Assembly (NCBI GenBank): GCA_902772605.1
Contig: CACYBG010000005.1
Coordinates: forward strand, 1-5,498
From: an uncultured Spirochaetaceae bacterium
GTDB lineage: Bacteria > Spirochaetota > Spirochaetia > Treponematales > Treponemataceae
Reading direction: 5' to 3'
Length of the DNA stretch: 5,498 nt
The notes under the pieces are model-generated. The model searched no databases. It was not told the origin of the DNA and was given only the letters and a program-made list of their open reading frames with translations. This document shows positions 1-4,908 of the stretch, piece after piece. The position numbers and the translations under genes were made by a program. Every line of letters begins with the position of its first letter. Position 1 is the stretch's first letter.

Positions 1-2
1 CA

Positions 3-89
3 CGCGGATTCGAGATTAGTAACGTAATCTCTAAAAAGGGTGACGTTTTTTTCATCAAGAACATGCCTTCAAAAATCAGTATTCTTTAA
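3..89 (+). CDS. C-terminal end of an unidentified protein (5' truncated by window edge)
   Basis: An open frame runs from the window edge (codons in phase with position 3) to a TAA at 87-89 and gives a 28-residue tail ending in ...FFIKNMPSKISIL. The mix of charged and hydrophobic residues and the use of C- and G-ending codons look like real coding sequence rather than chance. The pattern of a buried beta strand followed by N-M-P-x-K-I is loosely like the end of STAS/anti-sigma-antagonist domains, but 28 residues are too few to assign a family. The stop lies 14 bp inside the end of the convergent minus-strand gene (282-76), so the two genes overlap tail to tail. It could also be a chance open frame. 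Confidence 0.4.
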   Translation, partial: RGFEISNVISKKGDVFFIKNMPSKISIL

Positions 90-282
90 GTTGCTTATAA
101 ATATCTTCCGCACTTTCGTCTTCACGGGTATACTTTTCCTTAGTGTAGTCACCATAACCTGTATCATATTGCTGAAGAAATCTTGTCGCTCCAACAACAC
201 CAAGAGCGTCTTTAAGAGCCTCAAGCCCAAGAGTACGGATTTGTACAAAATCGTTTATGTTTAATTTCTTTATTGCGTTCAT
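76..282 (-). CDS. Small partner protein of PIN-domain gene, putative antitoxin
   Basis: This 68-residue soluble protein is the second gene of a minus-strand pair. Its ATG (282-280) overlaps the TGA of the PIN gene as ATGA, and a strong Shine-Dalgarno GGAGGAG lies just upstream (plus-strand positions 284-290), so the start is well supported. The core (about residues 18-49) has the string LGVVGATRFLQQ followed by an aromatic/Gly-rich YDTGYGDYTKE. The C-terminus is highly charged (EKYTREDES...) and probably flexible. I recall similar short proteins with an LGVVGTxRFLQQ-like core encoded next to PIN genes, but know no characterised function. Position and size suggest an antitoxin that binds and masks the PIN nuclease through its charged tail (inference). 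No HTH, ribbon-helix-helix or AbrB motif is evident, so autoregulatory DNA binding is uncertain. Confidence 0.75.
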   Translation of the reverse strand: MNAIKKLNINDFVQIRTLGLEALKDALGVVGATRFLQQYDTGYGDYTKEKYTREDESAEDIYKQLKEY

Positions 283-737
283 TCTTCTCCTCCTTTTACC
301 ATATCGAGCAAAAATACAATTGGATTTATAACTTTTACGCTAAGATTAAGTTTTGAACAGGACTTAATCAATTTGTCATCCGTTGTAAGCATGGCGTCAA
401 CCTCTCCTGCTTCTGCGGTTGCTACATGAAGACTGTCCATAAGTCGTATGTTCGACTTGGCCCTAAGTTCTTCAGCCCTTTTTTTAATTTCTTCTGTAAA
501 CGGAATGTCAGGATTCGCAAGCGAATACAGAGCAAGAACTTTTTCGCGCTTGTACTCATTAGAATACTTGTCAATTTCTATTCTGACGATTGGACTTGAA
601 AGAATTTTTATAATACCGTTTTCGCAAGCTTTTAGAATTGCAAGTATGGCTTCGCTTTCAATGTGAATTCTGTCCTGAGTCTGATCGTCAAAAGGGCGAT
701 TATAACAACAGTTATCCAAATAAAGTACCATAAACAT
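279..737 (-). CDS. PIN-domain ribonuclease, VapC-like toxin
   Basis: This 152-residue protein has the full PIN layout. The N-terminal beta strand LYLDNC carries the first acidic residue D8, and NRPFDD follows. The second acidic site is E54 in VRIEIDK, the third is D101 in the motif MDSLHVATAE, and D120 is in TTDDKLI. Together these form the Mg2+-binding site expected of a PIN ribonuclease, and length is normal for single-domain VapC-type toxins. It is the promoter-proximal gene and overlaps the small partner gene (282-76) by 4 bp, so the nuclease comes first, the reverse of classical vapBC order. The start is ATG 737-735, with a second in-frame ATG two codons later. Neither has a clear Shine-Dalgarno sequence, so a leaderless or very short leader mRNA is possible. 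Function as a toxin is inferred from family and pairing; the target RNA is unknown. Confidence 0.85.
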   Translation of the reverse strand: MFMVLYLDNCCYNRPFDDQTQDRIHIESEAILAILKACENGIIKILSSPIVRIEIDKYSNEYKREKVLALYSLANPDIPFTEEIKKRAEELRAKSNIRLMDSLHVATAEAGEVDAMLTTDDKLIKSCSKLNLSVKVINPIVFLLDMVKGGEE

Positions 738-794
738 AATATAACATAAAAATCAGGATTTGTGTTTAAAAGTTTACATTTGGTAAAAAATTCA

Positions 795-809
795 GTGAGT
801 AAAACTCAC
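795..809. repeat. Inverted repeat 1, putative operator
   Basis: GTGAGT-AAA-ACTCAC is a perfect 6-bp inverted repeat with a 3-base spacer; the flanking C793 and G811 would also pair beyond one mismatch. It is nearly the same sequence as the repeat at 817-834, about 24 bp away centre to centre. Both lie in the divergent region between the PIN module and the membrane-protein operon, upstream of the +35 side of the promoter at 838-866. Paired symmetrical sites like this normally mark dimer binding sites of a regulator. No T-run follows, which argues against a terminator. Confidence 0.55.
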
Positions 810-816
810 AGAAAAT

Positions 817-834
817 CAGTGAGAAAACTCACTG
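817..834. repeat. Inverted repeat 2, putative operator
   Basis: CAGTGAG-AAAA-CTCACTG is a perfect 7-bp inverted repeat with a 4-base spacer. It shares the CAGTGAG...CTCAC core with the repeat at 795-809. It ends 3 bp before the proposed -35 element (838-843), a position suited to an activator or a repressor acting on the membrane-protein/kinase/regulator operon. It is 80 bp or more from the PIN gene start, so control of that gene is also possible. The NarL-type regulator encoded downstream is one candidate ligand, though no direct evidence links them. Confidence 0.55.
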
Positions 835-837
835 GAA

Positions 838-866
838 TTCTTTTTTTCTTCACCTTATATTATAAT
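838..866 (+). promoter_or_regulatory. Promoter of the membrane protein-kinase-regulator operon
   Basis: A perfect -10 TATAAT (861-866) has a weak -35 candidate TTCTTT (838-843) at 17-bp spacing. Transcription would start near 873, leaving a leader of about 13 bases that contains the Shine-Dalgarno AAGGAAG (872-878) before ATG 886. An ATG at 865 overlaps the -10 and therefore cannot be in the mRNA. The weak -35 and the two inverted repeats just upstream fit a regulated, possibly activator-dependent promoter. Confidence 0.65.
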
Positions 867-885
867 GATACAAGGAAGTGAAGTT

Positions 886-1521
886 ATGAACGGAAATGCA
901 AAAAAGTTTTTTAAGATATTTCTGGTGGTGGTCGTTGCGGGCGTTCTTGATTTCTTGACGGAGACGCTTTTTCAGGAAGTGCTGCACGCGCCTTTTTTCT
1001 TTGACATGATTTTTGCAATGGCGGTCCTTTTTGTTTACGGGCCGGTTGCATCAATGTTCGTCTATGTCGTGAACGTTACTATTGTCTGCATAAAGATGAA
1101 AATCACCTATGGTTCCATGGATTTCGTCTACCTTTATTCGCTTTCTGCATTCGCAATCATCCTTATTACCTGGCTTTTTGTGCGGAAGAAGGACAACCTC
1201 AAAAAGAGCGTCAACTTTACCTTCCTCTACATACTTACGGCAAGCGTCTGTGCGGCACTTTGCTGCTGCATCGTTTCGGGACTGATTAATTTCTTCGCCT
1301 ACAACATGAACGCTCGGAGCCTTGACGTTGAAAAAATCATCTTCGCATTTACCGGTGAACAGCTCGGGGTCCTTGCTTCAAGCATTCTGGGCCGCATTCC
1401 GATTACGGTTCTGGACAGAATCATTACCACATTTGCAGGATTCGGCCTATCGATATTGTATACTAAACTTTTGTATAGGTGGGGGGGGTACATCAGTAAG
1501 CCTGATGACGATAGAAAATGA
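886..1521 (+). CDS. Multi-span membrane protein, ECF S-component-like, first gene of a two-component operon
   Basis: This 211-residue integral membrane protein starts at ATG 886. That start has a Shine-Dalgarno AAGGAAG and lies after the promoter; the in-frame ATG at 865 sits inside the -10 box. Hydrophobic spans lie at about residues 9-29, 38-66, 81-99, 111-136, 151-170 and 172-197, giving five or six helices with short charged loops (RKKDNLKK at 100-107) and a polar KPDDDRK tail. The pattern PFFFDMIFAMAVLFVYGPVAS and the late LDRIITTFAGFG resemble substrate-binding S components of ECF transporters, which bind vitamins or other small molecules. No ECF ATPase or T component is nearby. The gene instead overlaps a histidine kinase gene by 4 bp (ATGA), so a sensing or co-sensing role is more likely than transport (inference). 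A G8 run at 1481-1488 lies near its 3' end. The family match is from pattern memory and is moderate. Confidence 0.75.
   Translation: MNGNAKKFFKIFLVVVVAGVLDFLTETLFQEVLHAPFFFDMIFAMAVLFVYGPVASMFVYVVNVTIVCIKMKITYGSMDFVYLYSLSAFAIILITWLFVRKKDNLKKSVNFTFLYILTASVCAALCCCIVSGLINFFAYNMNARSLDVEKIIFAFTGEQLGVLASSILGRIPITVLDRIITTFAGFGLSILYTKLLYRWGGYISKPDDDRK
1481..1488 (+). repeat. Poly-G tract (G8), candidate slippage site
   Basis: Eight consecutive G bases lie in the codons for ...RWGGY near the end of the membrane-protein gene. With nine G the frame would read GGVHQ and stop at TAA 1497-1499, 19 bp before the kinase ATG. With seven G it would read through the kinase start to a stop at 1661-1663. With eight G it stops at 1519-1521, overlapping the kinase ATG. 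Poly-G tracts are known phase-variable elements in Treponema pallidum; variability here is inferred. Confidence 0.6.
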
Positions 1522-2711
1522 CCATGAAAAAATTACCCCTCATACTTATGATTTCCGTTTTGCTTTTCTCGCTCGTCTGCTGCACGAAAAAAATCGAAAC
1601 GGAATTCCACGACTCAAAAGACCTTTATCTTGCATGGAAGAATTTCAACGACAAAAGGGATGACTCTTCATGCAAAGACTTCATAGAGAAACTGGAAAAA
1701 TTCGAGCCGGACTCATTTGAAGCATATCCCGAACTTCGGACAGAGGCGGACGGGCTTATAAAAAACTGTATCGAAGAATCCAGAAAAATCCTTTCGCTGA
1801 TTGAAAACGGTGAGCAGAATCCCATTTTGATTTACGACTCCGGACGGAACATAAACCTGAGCATGCTGTCGTACCTCTACAATCAGAACTATGCCCTGGA
1901 GGGTTCGCACCAGAAACTTTTCGACTATTTTGTATGGCTTATTGTCATCATAGTTTTGGGCAGCGTGATTCTCATTTTGCTGAACATCCAGGAAGTCAAA
2001 AAGCGTGACAAAATCATCTACAATTCGGAACAGTTTCTGCGCCACTCGATTGAAGTCCAGGAAGCTGAACGCCGACGCATTTCACTTGAACTCCACGACA
2101 CTGTTGCCCAGAGCATGCGCTATGTTTCACTCCTTGCCGAAAACCTTTCTGACAAAGAGGCTGCAGAAAAAATCATAAGCACGCAGAACCGGAACATCGA
2201 CGACATCCGTAAGCTCTGCTACAATCTTACTCCTCCTGCAATTTCCGGCGACAACCTGATTGATTCGCTTGAACTTCTGGGTGCAAAGATTTTTGACGGA
2301 GCGGGGGAGGATTTTGAACTGCGCATAGTCTCGGAGGATTCAATCGATTTTTCCGTCTGCAGCAATTCTCAGCTGATGAACATTTACCGAATCGTGCAGG
2401 AAGCTTTCCAGAACATCCAGAAACACGCGGGTGCAAACGAAGTGACCGTGCTTTTCAAGAAGATTGCCCTGGAAACTCAGAACGGAATTCCAAAAAAGAA
2501 CGTTTCAATCGGACTGAAAATCATAATCTCCGACGACGGACGCGGAATGAGTCGGGAAGTGGTCGAACAGATTAACAACGGAATCTTTACGAACATAAAG
2601 GACTTTCATTTTGGAATAAGGAATATAGTCGAAAGGGTTCAGCTTTTGGGCGGAGAGGTGACTTACCGTTCGGAGCCGGATTGCGGTACACAGATTACGG
2701 TGGTGTTGTGA
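1518..2711 (+). CDS. Sensor histidine kinase, HisKA_3 (NarX/DesK-like) type
   Basis: This 397-residue membrane kinase senses a signal outside the cytoplasmic membrane and phosphorylates the regulator encoded next. Residues 4-20 form a signal-peptide-like hydrophobic stretch ending in SLVCC, which could be a relaxed spirochaetal lipobox or an uncleaved helix. About 110 periplasmic residues follow, then a transmembrane helix at about 136-156. The H-box EAERRRISLELHD carries phospho-acceptor H193 and is followed by NIDDIRKLCYNLTPP. The HATPase_c part has an N-box QEAFQNIQKHA (E295, N299), a G1 box DDGRGM (339-344) and FGIRNIVERVQLLGG (365-379). All key kinase residues are present. The start overlaps the upstream stop as ATGA; a second ATG two codons later (1524) is possible, and neither has a strong Shine-Dalgarno, so translation probably depends on coupling. 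The periplasmic domain matches nothing I recognise. Confidence 0.93.
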   Translation: MTMKKLPLILMISVLLFSLVCCTKKIETEFHDSKDLYLAWKNFNDKRDDSSCKDFIEKLEKFEPDSFEAYPELRTEADGLIKNCIEESRKILSLIENGEQNPILIYDSGRNINLSMLSYLYNQNYALEGSHQKLFDYFVWLIVIIVLGSVILILLNIQEVKKRDKIIYNSEQFLRHSIEVQEAERRRISLELHDTVAQSMRYVSLLAENLSDKEAAEKIISTQNRNIDDIRKLCYNLTPPAISGDNLIDSLELLGAKIFDGAGEDFELRIVSEDSIDFSVCSNSQLMNIYRIVQEAFQNIQKHAGANEVTVLFKKIALETQNGIPKKNVSIGLKIIISDDGRGMSREVVEQINNGIFTNIKDFHFGIRNIVERVQLLGGEVTYRSEPDCGTQITVVL

Positions 2712-3340
2712 TGGAAAAAAAGAATAAAACCTTCTATATAATAGACGATCATGAGATGCTTCGTGGAGGAACAAAAAGCTGGATCATGTCCCATTCCGAT
2801 TGGATTTGCGTCGGCGATTCCGGAACCCACGAACAGGCGTATTCCGATTTCGAACGCATGGAAAAAGACGGAGGTCTTCCGGATGTCCTTATCTGCGACC
2901 TGAATTTTTACGGCGAAAACACGGGCTTTGAGTTTATGGAAAAAATCCATGGACTGTATCCCGGTGTGAAGATAATCGTTTACTCGATGTTTTTTGCTGC
3001 GGGCATGGTTCAGAATGCAATGGAAAGCGGTGCAAACGGATACATCTCGAAAAATGCAAGTTCCGAGGAGCTTCTGGTCTGTATGGACACAATCCATTCT
3101 GGCGAGGAATTCGTTCAGGAGGAACTTCAGACCAAGCTCATAAAATACAACAAGCTTGTAGATGCCCTTACGAAACGCGAAAAAAAGGTGATGGACCTTG
3201 TGCTGCAGCGTTATTCCAACGACGAGATTGCAAATCAGCTGAACATCAAAAAGCGAGCCGTTGAAAACTACATTTCAATCATCTATGAAAAGACCGGGGT
3301 GAATGACAGGGGTGAACTTGTTCTGAAATACGGACAATAG
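2711..3340 (+). CDS. Response regulator, NarL/LuxR family
   Basis: This 209-residue cytoplasmic transcription regulator has an N-terminal receiver with acidic pair D12/D13, phospho-acceptor D63 in LICDLN, S92 as the switch Ser/Thr and K114 in YISK. A short linker leads to a C-terminal LuxR-type HTH (about 152-203): LTKREKKVMDLV, then NDEIANQLNIKKRAVENYISIIYEKTGV. Receiver plus LuxR HTH is the usual partner of HisKA_3 kinases, matching the gene just upstream. ATG 2711 overlaps the kinase stop as TGATG. A TTG at 2681 extends the frame but lies inside the kinase gene with no support. Phosphorylation by the kinase should promote dimerisation and DNA binding. Autoregulation through the paired inverted repeats at 795-834 is possible but unproven. 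The residues after D63 (NFYGENTGFEF) depart from the usual MPGMDG, although the fold appears intact. Confidence 0.94.
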   Translation: MEKKNKTFYIIDDHEMLRGGTKSWIMSHSDWICVGDSGTHEQAYSDFERMEKDGGLPDVLICDLNFYGENTGFEFMEKIHGLYPGVKIIVYSMFFAAGMVQNAMESGANGYISKNASSEELLVCMDTIHSGEEFVQEELQTKLIKYNKLVDALTKREKKVMDLVLQRYSNDEIANQLNIKKRAVENYISIIYEKTGVNDRGELVLKYGQ

Positions 3341-3391
3341 ATATCGGTGCTGACATGGCTTTTTCCGTGAAATTTTAAACTGTGGAATCCA

Positions 3392-3420
3392 TTGAATAAG
3401 TACCCGATATTTTGTATACT
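3392..3420 (+). promoter_or_regulatory. hprK promoter, giving a leaderless or near-leaderless mRNA
   Basis: TTGAAT (3392-3397) and TATACT (3415-3420) are separated by 17 bp, a good housekeeping-sigma match. Transcription should start about seven bases after the -10, at 3426-3429, on or next to the hprK ATG (3429). No Shine-Dalgarno-like sequence occurs between the regulator stop (3340) and this ATG. An inverted repeat ATATCGG (3341-3347)/CCGATAT (3404-3410) has its right arm in the spacer and could be an operator, though this is weak. Confidence 0.65.
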
Positions 3421-3428
3421 TGTTTTAT

Positions 3429-4418
3429 ATGGCGGATAAGAAATTTACGGTGCTCGACCTGCTTGACCTTAAACTGAGGGGGCACGATACCCTTAACCTT
3501 AAGTGTATTGCCGGAAGACGTGGGTTGTCCAGAGTTTTAACGATACCCGATATCAATCGACCTGGACTTGCCCTTTCAGGATTTTTCGAGTCTTTCGCCC
3601 ATGCTCGCGTCCAGCTTTTTGGTCGCGGAGAATTTTCGTATCTGGCCAAGATTGAAAGCGAAGGACATTTTGACGTAATCCACCGTTTCTTTTCCTATGA
3701 AATACCTTGCTGCGTATTTACGAGGAACCTGACTCCCGATGAAGCTTTCCTTTCCATTGCCGAAAGGTCCGGGTGTCCGATACTTCAGTCCGATTTGGAA
3801 TCCACTGATTTTTCCATCAGGCTTCTGCGCGTCATGTCGAACATTTTTGCGCCCAGGAAGACCCTTCATGGAGTCCTTGTTGAAGTAAGCGGTGTCGGAA
3901 TGCTTCTTAGCGGTGAAAGTGGAGTCGGAAAAAGCGAGACTGCATTGGAACTGGTTCAGAGGGGACACAGGCTTGTTGCCGATGATGTAGTTGAACTCAG
4001 GTGCGTAAACGGTAACTCCATAATGGGGCGCGGTGCAAACAGGTTTTTGAGCCATCACATGGAAATCCGTGGACTTGGAATAATAAACGTTGCCCAGCTT
4101 TACGGGGTCGGTTCAATCCGGGAGCAGAAGGAAGTTCAGCTTGTGGTACGGCTTGAAACATGGACTCCGGACAAGGCTTTTGACAGACTCGGCACTGAAA
4201 CGAAATACACGGATCTGCTTGGAGTAAAGATTCCGTACATCGAACTGCCGATCAGGCCCGGACGAAACCTGCCGATTATTCTGGAAGCTGCGGCAATGAA
4301 CGAACGCCTAAAATCCATGGGATACTTTTCAGCTCAGGATTTCAACCGCAATGTGCTTAAATGGATTGAAGCCGGTGAAGCTGAGAATGAGGATTTCGGC
4401 AGCGACTGTTTCTACTGA
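3429..4418 (+). CDS. hprK: Bifunctional HPr kinase/phosphorylase
   Basis: This 329-residue enzyme uses ATP or pyrophosphate to phosphorylate HPr on Ser46 and also removes that phosphate, linking carbon/energy status to regulation. The N-terminal domain (about 1-130) is the usual DRTGG-like Hpr_kinase_N region. The C-terminal catalytic domain has H147 in KTLHGVLVEV, a Walker A GESGVGKS (162-169, K168), the acidic pair D185/D186 in HRLVADD, the family signature MEIRGLGIINV (211-221) and the conserved late loop PIRPGRN (274-280). All expected catalytic residues are present and length is close to the usual 310-330. ATG 3429 is chosen because the TTG at 3420 falls within the -10 region; no Shine-Dalgarno is visible, fitting a leaderless message. 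Its substrate gene ptsH is 220 bp downstream on the same strand. Confidence 0.97.
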   Translation: MADKKFTVLDLLDLKLRGHDTLNLKCIAGRRGLSRVLTIPDINRPGLALSGFFESFAHARVQLFGRGEFSYLAKIESEGHFDVIHRFFSYEIPCCVFTRNLTPDEAFLSIAERSGCPILQSDLESTDFSIRLLRVMSNIFAPRKTLHGVLVEVSGVGMLLSGESGVGKSETALELVQRGHRLVADDVVELRCVNGNSIMGRGANRFLSHHMEIRGLGIINVAQLYGVGSIREQKEVQLVVRLETWTPDKAFDRLGTETKYTDLLGVKIPYIELPIRPGRNLPIILEAAAMNERLKSMGYFSAQDFNRNVLKWIEAGEAENEDFGSDCFY

Positions 4419-4495
4419 AATTTTCCGATGAAACGGTCATCTCTAAAGTATTCCATGTGCGGATGTTTTTAGGGTTTAACGGATGTAAAATTGTA

Positions 4496-4530
4496 GGATG
4501 GAATTCCCTCTGGTTGAGCGGTTTCCGTCC
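4496..4530 (+). other. Imperfect hairpin in hprK-ptsH gap
   Basis: GGATGGAA (4496-4503) pairs with TTCCGTCC (4523-4530) over 8 bp including one G-U, around a 19-base loop. No T-run follows, so it is not a simple terminator. It may be part of the hprK 3' end or a structured element acting on ptsH expression. It could also be coincidental. Confidence 0.35.
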
Positions 4531-4532
4531 AC

Positions 4533-4561
4533 TTGAAGTTTGCGTTGCAGACTTATAGATT
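4533..4561 (+). promoter_or_regulatory. Candidate ptsH-lexA promoter
   Basis: TTGAAG (4533-4538) is followed by TAGATT (4556-4561) at 17 bp, or TATAGA (4554-4559) at 15 bp. The -35 is good and the -10 mediocre. Transcription would begin near 4567, exactly at the left arm of the first leader hairpin, giving a leader of about 70 bases. Readthrough from hprK is the alternative source of ptsH mRNA. Confidence 0.35.
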
Positions 4562-4566
4562 AACTG

Positions 4567-4592
4567 CTGTTTCCCATTTCGTTGAGGAACAG
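4567..4592 (+). other. ptsH leader hairpin 1
   Basis: CTGTTTCC (4567-4574) pairs with GGAACAG (4586-4592), giving seven base pairs with one bulged T and an 11-base loop. It lies three bases before the terminator-like hairpin at 4596-4626 and near the predicted transcript start. The order is that of a leader with two successive hairpins. No complete alternative (antiterminator) pairing was found by eye. Confidence 0.4.
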
Positions 4593-4595
4593 TCT

Positions 4596-4628
4596 AAGAA
4601 ATCATCTACAAATCTGATGATTTTTTTT
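4596..4628 (+). terminator. Terminator-like hairpin/attenuator before ptsH
   Basis: The left arm 4596-4606 (core AATCATC) pairs with 4616-4626 (core GATGATT) around a 9-base loop, and eight T bases occupy 4621-4628. The upper stem has few G-C pairs, so a terminator of modest strength is expected. The ptsH Shine-Dalgarno GGAG begins at 4629, directly after the T-run, and GTG is at 4639. No promoter fits between them, so every ptsH transcript must pass this element, making it an attenuator or readthrough point rather than a simple operon end. Confidence 0.5.
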
Positions 4629-4638
4629 GGAGTAGAAA

Positions 4639-4905
4639 GTGGTAGAAAAGATTCTTACAGTTCGTAACAGAGCTGGCATCCACGCCCGTCCTGCGGCACT
4701 AATTGCCCAGACTGCAAACCGTTTTAAGTCTGAGATTTCTCTCGACAAGGATTTTACAACCGTTAACGCTAAGTCGATCATGGGGGTAATTACATTGGCC
4801 GCTGCCTACAATACCACTTTGACTCTTCGTGTTGAAGGTGATGATGAGACCGAGGCTGCGGAAGCCGTTTTGGAGCTGTTTGAATCGAAATTTGAAGAGG
4901 AATAG
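4639..4905 (+). CDS. ptsH: Phosphocarrier protein HPr
   Basis: This 88-residue cytoplasmic phosphocarrier has the active-site motif AGIHARPAA with H15, the residue phosphorylated by PTS enzyme I, and the regulatory motif NAKSIMGV with S46, the target of HprK. Both sites at canonical positions mean it can carry either signal. Length matches the family. The start is GTG 4639: it has GGAG at 4629-4632 with six-base spacing, and the first in-frame ATG would be residue 48, inside the regulatory site. Several treponemes have HPr and HprK with an incomplete PTS lacking sugar permeases, so a mainly regulatory role is plausible (family knowledge plus inference; enzyme I is not in this window). Its stop is three bases before the LexA-family gene, whose Shine-Dalgarno lies in its last codons, so the two are co-transcribed. 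Confidence 0.97.
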   Translation: MVEKILTVRNRAGIHARPAALIAQTANRFKSEISLDKDFTTVNAKSIMGVITLAAAYNTTLTLRVEGDDETEAAEAVLELFESKFEEE

Positions 4906-4908
4906 CCC

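Larger units (their letters stand above)
4419..4638 (+). other. 220-bp hairpin-rich gap between hprK and ptsH
   Basis: No convincing gene lies here. From left to right it holds a 5-bp hairpin just after hprK (4427-4441, no T-run), three direct GGATG motifs (4461, 4481, 4496; the first two extend to CGGATGT), an 8-bp hairpin at 4496-4530, a possible promoter (4533-4561), a hairpin at 4567-4592, and a terminator-like hairpin with T8 at 4596-4628 that runs into the ptsH Shine-Dalgarno. This looks like a regulatory leader for ptsH rather than spacer. A small RNA ending at the T-run is the alternative. Confidence 0.5.

Noticed and set aside
12..31. 7-bp inverted repeat GAGATTA/TAATCTC near the window start as a terminator
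   Set aside because: No T-run follows on either strand and it lies within the probable coding tail; no convincing terminator for the minus-strand PIN pair was found in 1-75.
793..834. CRISPR-like repeats or a transposon end at the paired inverted repeats
   Set aside because: Only two copies, no regular spacers, no target duplication and no transposase nearby; an operator pair explains them better.
865..885. Upstream ATG start for the membrane protein at 865
   Set aside because: It overlaps the perfect -10 box TATAAT (861-866) and so precedes the transcript start; ATG 886 has a proper Shine-Dalgarno.
1456..1477. Internal promoter for the kinase (TATACT at 1459-1464; TTGTATA repeated)
   Set aside because: The only -35-like element (TTGCAG, 1433-1438) is 20 bp away, too far, and the overlapping gene junctions favour one operon.
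1322..1663. 113-residue open frame spanning the end of the membrane protein and start of the kinase
   Set aside because: It is out of frame with two well-supported genes, matches no family and has no start signal. It is relevant only as the frame entered after loss of one G from the G8 tract.
2681..2710. TTG start extending the response regulator by ten residues
   Set aside because: It lies inside the kinase gene with no Shine-Dalgarno, and the ATG at 2711 gives the usual receiver N-terminus and a TGATG junction.
3420..3428. TTG start for hprK
   Set aside because: It overlaps the -10 hexamer and adds only three residues; ATG at 3429 fits a leaderless message.
4427..4441. Hairpin just after hprK as its terminator
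   Set aside because: The stem is only 5 bp and no T-run follows.
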